Source: Tanypteryx hageni (Eukaryota; Arthropoda; Insecta; Odonata; Petaluridae). Taken from it: a stretch of 64,000 bases of DNA. Under the pieces are notes generated by a model, which saw only the letters and a list, made by a program, of their open reading frames with translations, was not told the origin of the DNA and did not search any database. The position numbers were made by a program, and so were the translations under genes. Shown piece by piece: positions 22,851-31,893 of the stretch. The stretch lies in NCBI GenBank assembly GCA_028673005.1, contig CM054115.1, positions 4,881,501 through 4,945,500 of the forward strand. Reading direction: 5' to 3'. Positions within the stretch are counted from its first letter, which is position 1, and each line of letters opens with the position of its first letter.

Positions 22851-25800
22851 AGAAGCGATTGTAAGATGCTGAAGTAATCACAATTTGTTCGATTGAATCA
22901 ATTTGGAAGCTGACTCCATAATGTCACAGGAAATAATGCCCAAAAATATTAAATTATGGGTTCTCTTAAGGTGGACATTATATTCTCCAAGCAACAAATT
23001 ATTAAAATAATTTGTTTCCTTTGAAAATGGAAAAAAACTATATTTTATACATTAAACGATACTTTTCGTACTGAATCAATTTGGTAGTTAACCTTCTATT
23101 GCCCAAGATTGCCTCCGAAGCGTAAAGTTCCATATATCAATTATTTTTTATGCTTTGTCCTTTAACTCTTTCCCCGAATTTATCTACGCACTATATTTTA
23201 TAAATAAGAATTGATTGAAATTTTTTTAAAATTTTCTATATTCATTATTTAAATAGTATTTAAGCACTTTTATGCAGAATTATAAGGGGCAAAGGGGGGC
23301 AGTTGCCCCCTCAGGATCAGGCCTATGTCAAGGGCCATTGATGTCTGGTTAGGCCAGGGGATTAATGCCTTCATTATTCTAAGGTCAGGTGAGCAAGCAG
23401 GTGGGCCCCCCTGCAATATGCTCGAAAGAAACCACTACATTATTAAGCCTGCCAAACCTGACTGTGAGAGCTTGCTATCCCCTTGCCTCCCCTCCTTCCC
23501 CCTTGTACCCTCCTCCTACCCCCTCCTTCCTCCTCGTAACCCCCCTCCTGCCCCCCTCATACTCCCCCTCCTTCCTCCCCTCCTTTCCCACCCACTGGAA
23601 ATGTTCAAGCGTACGCCCATGCTCTGGCCACCATCAGAACTAAACTCTAGTGATCGAATTGAATGGTCGCGGGGCGTGATACAGATTTCATTCTCCGGGG
23701 GCGTTCGGAGACTTCGGAGATCAAAAATCTGTTCAGATGAGTCGTGGATCGCGCACAAATGCATCCTAAGAGGGCGTTAGATGGAGCTTTCAGTTTCGCC
23801 GTCAGCCCTCTCGGGATAAAACTAGGCGATTGGAAACATCTCCCATGGTTGTCGCGCAACAGACAAATAGTCTGTCACGAAATCACGCCCTCCAACGGTT
23901 TCATTGTAAGTTACTCATTAAAAATATCTTATACGGAGCGAAACAATGGCGACGACAAACTTCGAAATCCAAAAGTGAGACTTTCTCGCTAAATTCAAAC
24001 AGAAAGGGTTTACATCACCATGTTCCAAACCGTCAAGAACTGCCACCAATTTTCTTTGAGGCTGGGAATTCCGATATCCAAGTCAAATCGTATATCCATC
24101 CCGGAGTAGTAGTTCAGCAGGAAGACGTAGGCGCCCAGCGACGATAAGTGAAACGCTTCGGAAATCATTTTCTAAAAAATTGTTTCCAATGTTTTCGTTA
24201 AGAGCGCTCCGAAAGCTCAAAACTAAACAAGCGAAGGGCTTTGTGAGAGAGACTTCTCCCGAAGACTCGTTATGCACAAATAAGATCCGAAGAGACTTCG
24301 AAAGAGAGGGGAGAATGGAAGGGGAGGGATGGGAGGAGGGATGGGGGAGGGGAGGAAAGGGGGAGGGATGGAGGGGAGGGATGGGGAGGGGAGGGAGGAA
24401 AGGAAGGGAGTGAAAGGAGCGGCGGAGGCCTTCTTGAATGGCAGCGAAAGGGGCAAGCGTAGGAATGTTGGGATAGGATATGGCTGCGGCAACCGAGAGA
24501 GAGTTTTTTCCCTTCGCGTAACACATCCACTTGTGGAAGCAAAGAGCTACAAACCTCGTTTACTTTTTAGATAGTTACTCTTTGGTCGACAGCTTTCCGC
24601 TAAAGAAATCGCGTCCCTGTGAGCATCGATATCGGCGACCTAAAGCGACGGAGGATGCTCGAGAGACGTCGGCCACAATGAAGAGGTAGTCTCTCCACAA
24701 ATAAACTCACTTTAACGCCATTAAAAAACAATTAACTGCGGTTTGAAGCAAATCTGTGAGCGCTACGGTGTGTTACGCAAGACGATGCAATTAGATATGA
24801 ATATTCATTTAAAAGATTGTCATGCCCAGTTTCTATACATCGTCCTACAATGCAAAACTTGGAATTTTCTAAAGTTTCTAAAATAACTAGATGAGTGGAA
24901 TGTGCTGTAAGCAAGCTATCATGTTAAAATCGTCCAATCGGTCAATATTAATTTTATAAGAAATTAGTGATTTAAATATTTTTACCAACGCCAGTTATTT
25001 TTAAAAAGATTGAGCACTACGGTAGTATAATGTTGAAAAGGAGGTACTCTAATTATCGTGAAAATTCGAATTATGTAAGACTAGGGGAATGGCCGTTGAA
25101 ATTAAAAGGGAAAGATTTTTATGGAATTTCGTGACTAGATGAGATGCGAAGCTATTACCCAAGTCAATGCTACCCAATTACACGAAACCGGCACCAATGC
25201 GAATCCCTAAGAATGCGTCTAATTCTCGCATTAAAAACTGATCTGTTGATCGATTCGACGCGTATTCAAAGATCGATAGCAGGAAAACAAACTTTCGTTC
25301 TTTTAGGCGTTCGTAGTTTCAAGCCATAAACTCCTATGATGACTCTAAGTAATTTAGATATACGAATGATTAATGTTCTACACACAAATGTGAGGCGAAG
25401 GAAAATCTCCGAAGCTAGTCAATTAGAATAAAAAGCCGATATGTAGTTCGGTTACGAAGTGCATAACCGTCATCAAAGGGCTAGGGACTCGAGAGCGGAC
25501 CAACTGGCGGAACGAATAACACGCTTTAAAATTCAAACTCATTTCCGTATGCATTAAAATACACTTTCTCAAAAAGTGCAAAACCTTTCATGTATTCTCC
25601 AAGTTCATTAAAATAAACGGTCCTCCCAACAACCAAAAAGCATCCAAAGTAATACAACTAGCACGAAGCCATTGGCTCAATTTAGAAATTCGATGATATT
25701 GGTTTGTAGGTAATCTTTCTTTATCTGCAATATTATAATGCCTACCTATAGGTGTTTCTAAGGTTCAGAACGCAGATATATCTTCATAAAACGATCAATC

Positions 25801-25868
25801 GTTAGATAATCAATGATTTACATAATTTATACTCCTAAGAACATAAAATATTTTCCGAAGAATAAATG
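22851..25868. other. Long unassigned stretch with strand-asymmetric tracts
   Basis: No gene, RNA or known repeat is recognised. 23281-23320 has a GGGGGCAGTTGCCCCC inverted core of the kind found near hAT ends. A pyrimidine-rich tract lies at 23478-23600 and a G-rich purine tract at 24300-24420. From about 23640 to 25500 the sequence has more CG dinucleotides and few repeats, so it could be a relic of single-copy host DNA. Confidence 0.4.
24300..24420 (+). repeat. G-rich homopurine tract
   Basis: Irregular repeats of GGGGAGGGATG and GGGAGGGG with many runs of three or more G on the plus strand, enough for several potential G-quadruplexes. The complementary strand opens frames rich in proline and serine, which are composition artefacts. 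Confidence 0.75.
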
Positions 25869-25962
25869 TCATCATCATCATGCTTCTATCCGAAGGCAGG
25901 TTTTAACTGAATCGCTGCCTTCATTTCTCTCTCTCCCTAGAAGCCTCTTTTATACCTCTATT

Positions 25963-26336
25963 AGTGCCGGTGGTGTAGTGGTTAGGACGCTGGCTGCTAC
26001 TCGCCCGATGCTTGAAAAAGTCATCGGGTACGAATCCTGCGCGAGTAGGATTTTTCTCAAGGTCACCCGGCCCCCTGTTTGCGTGGTTTGAGGAGACCGC
26101 GCAAATTCAGCTGTTCCGTCCTTCAGAAGGGACGTTAAGCCGTTGGCCCCCCTGGTGTTCTTCGTAAGAGCAGGCAAATGCCGGCACCGGGTTTCCCTAC
26201 TCCCTTCTGTGTGTGAGTCCAGTGTGGAAGGCAACGGGAAACCACCACACCGTGTATGTATATTCCCTAGTCAAAACTAATTAATTAATTAATTGGTAGG
26301 ACCTGTCGCAAGACAGAACACGAATGAATGAATGAA
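25963..26336 (+). mobile_element. tRNA-derived SINE nested in RTE copy 2
   Basis: The head is tRNA-like, with an A box in GGTGGTGTAGTGGTTAGG and a B box in GGGTACGAATCC. The body contains GAAGGGACGTTAAGCCGTTG. It ends with a hairpin CTGTC-GCAA-GACAG (26303-26316), AACACG and a GAATGAATGAATGAA tail. Alignment with the uninterrupted RTE copy at about 45630-45660 shows RTE sequence resuming on both sides (CCTCTAT..AG, then TATTATAT). The short direct repeat at the junction (TATTA or AG) is ambiguous. The tail resembles that of RTE elements here. Confidence 0.85.
26303..26316 (+). promoter_or_regulatory. 3' hairpin of the SINE
   Basis: Stem CTGTC/GACAG with a GCAA tetraloop, preceded by GGAC and followed by AACAC and the GAATGAAT tail. 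It matches the position and shape of the RTE 3' hairpins at 31880-31893 and 45699-45712. It is a likely recognition site for a partner RT. Confidence 0.6.
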
Positions 26337-26374
26337 GTATTATATCCCTGCTTTATGTTATCTAATATTCCTAT

Positions 26375-29235
26375 TCATTTTCTCCCTCTTCCTCTTCTTC
26401 CATTAATTTTTCCTTCTAAGATCGTCCTTTGTAAACCCTGTCTTCTCAATATGTGCCCTATCCAATTTCCTTTTCTTTTCCTGATTGTTTTTATTAGCAT
26501 CCTTTCTTCTCCCACCATTTCTAATACTTCTTCATTTCTCTTCCTCTCTGTCCATTTCACTTTCATCATTCTCCTCCATACCCACATCTCAAAACTTTCT
26601 AAATATTTTCTCCTTTCTCCTTACCGTCCTCGTTTCTGCGGCATAAAGAGCTATGCTCCATATGTAGCATTTTGCTAATTTCTTCCTTGTTTCTAAAATT
26701 ACTTTCTTGCTTGTGAAAAGCTCCTTCTTCTCGTTAAATGCTGCTTTTGCCATTGAAGTCCTACTTCTGATGTCCTGTGTACTACTTCCATCCTGTGCTA
26801 AAATACTGCCGAGATATTTGAAACTACTTACTTGTTCCAATTTTTGGCAATTTACCATTATATTTAATTCTTTATGTTCCTTTGAAACCACCATGACTTT
26901 CGTTTTTTCTGCAATGATCTTCATTCCATATTGTTGGCCAACCTTCACTAGTCTGTCTGTCATCCTCTGAAGCTCTTTCTCGCCTTCTACTATTAAGCCC
27001 TGATCATCTGCGTATTTAATGGTGGTAATACTTTCACCTCCTATCTTAAATCCTTTCTCTTCCATCAACGATTCTTCTGTTATTGTTTCTGCATAAATAT
27101 TAAATATCGCTGATGAAATAGGACATTCCTGCCTCACTCTCCTCCCTATTGAAGTACTTTCTGTTTCTTCTCCTTCAACCCTGACTCTAATCTTTTGATC
27201 AAAGTAAAGGTTTTTAAGCAGTCTTTTATCTTTCCAATCTATTCCTATTTTATTTAAAATATCCAACATTTTATCCCATTTCACTAGGTCAAAAGCTTTC
27301 TCCCAATCTACAAAACAAAAATGCATATCTTTATTGACTTCTAGCGCTCTTTCTATCATCATCCTCATACATCCTATCTTTAATCCCTCTTCTTCTTCTG
27401 AAACCAAGCTGATTATCTTGCAGCTCCTTTTCTATTTTACCTTCAATTCATTTGGTTATTATTCTTGTTAGAACTTTAGCTGTATGGGAAATTTAATTAA
27501 CAGTTCTGTAATCCTTACAACTTTTTGCATTGTTCTTTTTCTCCAGTGGTACCATAACAACATCTAAAAAATCTTCAGGCCATATGCCAGTATCATATAC
27601 TTGGTTAAAGAGGTTTGTGAGTTGCTTCACTGCTTTCGACCCCAAAACCTTAAGATCGTCCACTGGTATATCATCACTTCCAACAGCCTTCCTTCTTTTC
27701 ATGTCATCAATTGCTCTTTTAACTTCAGACTCGAGAATACTTGGTCCTTGCTGGTCTTTTTCCTTATTCTCTTTTTCATTTAATTCAATATTTCTTGGCT
27801 TTCCTTCTTTGTCACACAGCACCTCAATGTATTCTTTCCAGACAATCTTTACATTCTCTGGCTCCAAGACTATTTTACCACTTTTGTTCATGATTCCTTT
27901 ATGTCCTATCTTTCTTGCATTTTTCTTGAATAGTTCTCTTGTTTTGCTATACATGAGATCTGTTCTACAAATTCTTTCACACTCGACAATCTCCTCACAT
28001 TTCTCATTTATCCACTGTTCTCTGGCTTTATCTGTTTCCCTTCTTAAAGCATTATTTAACTCCTTGTAATTTCTTTGGCCTTCTTCTGTGTTTATGTTCT
28101 TCCACTTTCTCCGCTCTTCCATTTTTTGCAGCATGGCTGCTGTGATCCAGGGTTTTTTGTTTCTTTCACCCGTTATCTTTCCTACCTTCTTTTCCATTAC
28201 ATCTTTAATGTTGCTATGGATGTATCTCCACTCCTCATCTACACTCTTCCTATTTTCTTCAGCTCTGTCCCCCATCCTTTCCTCCAGCTCAGTCATGATA
28301 GCCTCCTTGTTTTTAAGGAGTTCCTCTAAGTTCCATTTCTTGTTAACTCTTATGTTTCTCTTAACGCTCTTCAGTCTACATTGTGTATTTGCCACCAAAA
28401 GGTTGCGGTCAGAATCGATATCTGCCCCTGGTAGTGTTTTCACATTTTTAATGCTATTTCTAAATCTTTCATTGACTAGTATGTAATCTATCTGGTATCG
28501 TCTCTGGTCTCCTGGGCTTCTCCATGTGTAAAGTTTCCGCTGGTGATGCTTAAACCATGTATTAGTTACAATCAATCTATTTCTATGGCAGAATTCTACA
28601 AGTTTCTCCCCTCTTTCATTTCTCTTCCCTAGTCCATATTTTCCCACTATGTTATCTTCCTGTCCCTCTCCGACTACACTGTTCCATTCTCCCATTGCTA
28701 CGGTGATGATCCTTCCTTTTCCCTCCTCCTCCAATATCACCATAATCTGTTCATAGATTTCATCTACTTCGTCGTCGTCATCATTAGTTGTTGGCATATA
28801 CACATGAATTATAAGCATTTTCACTGGCTCCATCTGAAGTTTTACGGCTATTAATCTATCATTAACTGTCACTACCTTGCTAATTCTTTCAGCTATCTCT
28901 ATTCTCATTATAATCCCCACTCCCCTTTCCTTTTTCTCTCCTCCCGAGTAAATAATCTTAAATTCGTCTGAATTTATCTCGCCTTCTCCTTCCCACCGAA
29001 CTTCACTAAGACCTACTACACCTACATTATTCTTTCTCATTTCCTTTTTTAAGTTCTCTAGTTTACCCCCTGAATTCATAGTCCTAACATTCCATGTGCC
29101 TATTCTTAATTTCTCACTACTTGCTTTCTTATTAATGTTACATTTCCTCTGTGCATCCCCTAGGGTAGTCCCCACCCGGAGATCCGATTGGGGGACTATT
29201 TTACCTCCGAAATATTTTACCCCAGAAAGATCCAT
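26375..29235 (-). pseudogene. RTE endonuclease/reverse transcriptase, inactivated
   Basis: The N-terminal part (27493-29235) is an AP-endonuclease-like domain: KLRIGTWNVRTM, GLSEVRWEGEGE, VYMPTTND, MGEWNSVVGEG and YQIDYILV. The RT follows at 26589-27407 with DWEKAFDLVKWDK and the catalytic YADDQ at 27000-27014. A C-terminal MWVWRRMMKVKWTERKR segment lies at 26375-26587. Two stops after YRTVN and before IEGKIEKE, and a frameshift before MWVWRR, break the frame. The usual SDH of the nuclease reads SDR, and GDWN reads GEWN. All except GEWN are shared with RTE copy 3. Confidence 0.88.
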
Positions 29236-29580
29236 AGAGGTATTTGCAGCTTTTCAGCCTATCATGGGAAATATAATGAGGTAGTTTCCCCTTGCTTTCC
29301 TCATCGCAGTTTCACAGAGTGATTACCCATCTGTAGCTGTTCAGATCCACATGATCACCACCTACAGAGGTACTGTGCAAGCTGCTGCCCTTGCACAGGG
29401 GGATGTAAAACCCCCAAGACTGCTTCTTAGTCTGACTCTTCCCCTCAGACCTTTCCGGCTTGGATGGCCCTACCAGGAGAATTATCTCCCGCCGGCATAG
29501 CTCTTTGGTTCGTAAGAGTACACAAACCCTCCCACCTCTGTAAGGTTATGCAGTCCTTAGGGAGGGGAATAAATGAAACT

Positions 29581-30677
29581 GCGTGGAAAAGATAGTCACA
29601 ACTCCACACAAATATATGTAATTTTATAATACATATTTAAGGAATTTCCGGAAAATATATTATATTCAAACGATCGAATTATTGTGGATACATTCGATAT
29701 GTCAGTAAAATACTAAAGAATTATCCACGGGGTGTTCTACGTAAGATTCGATGATTGAAGACTACGTAAATGACGAAGTGTGTAAAACAACTTGACACCT
29801 CTGTTTAAATGTCGTATCTTAATCGCAATTTTGGTCTCTCAATTTACATTCTTGCTTACGTTCGGTATTGTTAACACAAGTACGATTTGCCAATACAGTT
29901 GCCAATGATCATTCGACAAATGACTCTACCAAGGTCTGTTTGAAGACTACGTAAATCAGGAGTTTCTCGTCACAGTGTATTCGTTCGCGATACGAGAATA
30001 TTGTCATGGATTATGACAGGATACACGCGATCGATGTTCTCCATGGTTACTAAACTCTATTTCCCAGTCCTTTCTTTACTAAGGAGATCCGGAGAAGCAC
30101 ATGAAAAACGACGCTTGAAATACCACGTAAATATGAATTGTTTTCCTAAAACAGGACGCTCATATACAATACAAAACTTACGCAACCACTCCAATTTCGG
30201 TGGACAACTCACAGCGTCGGTTTAATATTCTAGACTAAAATTAAATATTGGTGCATTGGATGTACGATAATAAATCATTTCTCCGTTTTTTTCATTTCTA
30301 TTTAAAGTGGCATGAACGCCAACTTCATAATCGACCTAGATATAACAGGAACCTCCCTCAATTTGATATCGAGACACATTCATGCGTCTGCAAGAGGGTC
30401 TAGCAAATCGTAGCGAATTCGTTGTATCTATCGCCGTTGGTGACATCGATATCAACATTTTCTAGAGAAAATTCGTCAATCTCAATTGCTGAGAGATAAA
30501 AAGATAGAAAGTCTGTGCGTCTCGTCAGATTGTACAACATTTTTGGTATCTCTTTTTCAATGAATTTTAATTTTGTATTTATTTTATTAGTATTAAAAAT
30601 AAGAAAAAATGTTTTATAAATAGCTGATACGTAATAAACGTATGAATAGTTCATTATTGCGCAGTGCAGGTTTAAAT
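29581..30677. other. Unassigned stretch
   Basis: AT-rich with no recognised family. GAAGACTACGTAAAT occurs twice (29755 and 29942) as a short direct repeat. A minus-strand 84-codon frame at 30400-30654 has no motif I know. It may belong to the flanks of the Harbinger remnant that follows. Confidence 0.4.
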
Positions 30678-30839
30678 ATGGCTTGCCATTTCTCTTCTCA
30701 AGACGATGATAAGTTGATTGAAAAAGTATGATAAGTTGATTGAAGAAGTATCAGGGCGATTTACGACCATCAACATAGAGATTACAAAGATGCCAATATC
30801 AAGGAAAATATATGGTCGGAAATAGCAAATCCTTCATAG
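30678..30839 (+). pseudogene. MADF-domain protein fragment (Harbinger partner gene)
   Basis: From ATG 30678 the frame reads MACHFSSQDDDKLIEKV and stops, because an approximately 20-bp tandem duplication (ATGATAAGTTGATTGA twice, 30706-30743) breaks it. In another frame it continues IRAIYDHQHRDYKDANIK followed by ENIWSEIA. Together these match the start of a MADF domain (DxxLIExV, P/I-LYD, Y+D, W..IA). MADF proteins are host transcription factors and also the second protein of PIF/Harbinger transposons. The adjoining transposase remnant favours the latter. It ends at a TAG at 30837. Confidence 0.7.
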
Positions 30840-31086
30840 CATTTGAAGCTTTAGTCGGCAAATCATCTTGAACTATGCTCAATATAAATTCAAACTGTTG
30901 ATAATTTAGCCTGAAGAATTCTATAAATTTCCTTTCATTATCTATCAAATGATCCTTTATGAGCTAAGTATAGCAGCCCTGTTCATCATTAGTTTTATGT
31001 AAGTTCATGGGAGGTTGCCTCTTCTGTAGTAATACCTGAAACATCTCATCTTCTTCTTCCTCTTCAAACAATAATGCCAATTCCAT
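30840..31086 (-). pseudogene. PIF/Harbinger transposase N-terminal fragment
   Basis: The minus-strand frame starts at ATG 31086: MELALLFEEEEEDEMFQ, LLQKRQPPMNLHKTND, an in-frame TAG, then LIKDHLIDNERKFIEFFRLN and YQQFEFILSIVQDDLPTKAS. An acidic start followed by HxL..L..D.+.F.+FFR+....F..IL..I..D+ is the typical N-terminal region of PIF/Harbinger transposases before the DDE core. The fragment ends exactly where the convergent MADF fragment ends, so the catalytic core and the rest of the MADF gene were removed by one deletion. Terminal repeats were not located. Confidence 0.72.
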
Positions 31087-31785
31087 AACATTGACCATAT
31101 CTAGTATTAAGAGTCACAGGTCACGATATTCCATTTCATTTTGCTTTGCGACTGACATTTCGTACGTACTCGGGACCGCTCGTGTGTTTCCGCTGCTTGG
31201 AGGTGGAGAGACGTTTCCCCACCTTCTAGAGAGAAGTCGTCTCATCGCTGAAGAACTCAAACTCGGCGCTGCCATATCTAGTAAACTGGAATACGTTGCG
31301 GAGAGCTCAGAATAAAGAAAAAGATGCCAGCAGTGAGCTACTGGGACGGGGTGGTCTTGAATGTTAGGACAACGAAGGCGTTAGCACGTGGCAACACAGC
31401 ACTCAGAGGCTCGATGTATGCACAACGGCCAGAGAGATAATGAGCTCTCGATGGGGGAGGCTCCTCCTACTTCATTCCTATTGGTTCCCGTAAGATCGTA
31501 TACTGGAAAGCTCTCTTCTTTACTCTATCTCTCAGCCGCAAAGATATATTAAATCGGGTATAGCACATAGAAACAGAACACCGAGTGCCGGTGACACTCC
31601 GGACGCTCCGCCAGACCGCACAACCACTAGCCGCACTGCTGCACGGCTGGGACGCGCGTCCCGGACGCACCAGCGAAAACGTACATTTAAAGGTAACCCT
31701 ACAGCATTCGCGTGGGGTAGATTTTAACCCCATTTGTATTACATTGAAATGCATACCAAATGTAGTTCGTTCGTAAACAAAATAT

Positions 31786-31786
<1 letters not shown>
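31087..31786. other. Unassigned stretch
   Basis: No gene recognised. GC-richer patches at 31170-31230 and 31580-31670 carry short open frames on both strands without motifs. Part may be the right half of the Harbinger remnant. Confidence 0.4.
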
Positions 31787-31856
<70 letters not shown>

Positions 31857-31858
31857 CA
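31787..31858. repeat. (AT)n microsatellite
   Basis: An almost pure AT dinucleotide run of about 70 bp that directly abuts the CATCATCAT 3' tail of the RTE on its right. It may be expanded tail or target sequence. Confidence 0.95.
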
Positions 31859-31879
31859 TCATCATCATCATGAGGTGTT

Positions 31880-31893
31880 CTGCCTCTAGGCAG
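31880..31893 (-). promoter_or_regulatory. 3' hairpin of RTE-1
   Basis: On the minus strand, stem CTGCC/GGCAG with loop TAGA, preceded by GGGAC and followed by AACACCTC and the ATG tail. It has the same geometry as the SINE and RTE copy 3 hairpins, with a C-G to T-A covariation. Confidence 0.65.

Larger units (their letters stand above)
25869..29580 (-). mobile_element. RTE-clade retrotransposon, defective (RTE copy 2)
   Basis: Minus-strand element with an endonuclease plus RT coding region, a 3' hairpin (25883-25898) and an ATG-repeat 3' tail (CATCATCATCAT on the plus strand at 25869-25882). The 5' part, about 29240-29580, is a GC-richer leader without a usable frame. A SINE interrupts it at about 25963-26336. 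The inverted copy at 42848-45735 shows the uninterrupted arrangement. Confidence 0.85.

Noticed and set aside
23281..23320. hAT terminus
   Set aside because: The GGGGGCAGTTGCCCCC core is suggestive, but no terminal repeat partner or target duplication could be found.
23325..24574. Several overlapping open frames rich in proline, serine or glycine
   Set aside because: They lie over C-rich or G-rich tracts on opposite strands and show no family motif.
27530..28486. Plus-strand frames of 179, 132 and 84 codons, repeated identically at 43494-44450 on the minus strand
   Set aside because: They are antisense shadows of the RTE coding region.
29751..29962. Direct repeat GAAGACTACGTAAAT as a target duplication
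   Set aside because: The 190-bp interval between the copies has no element features.
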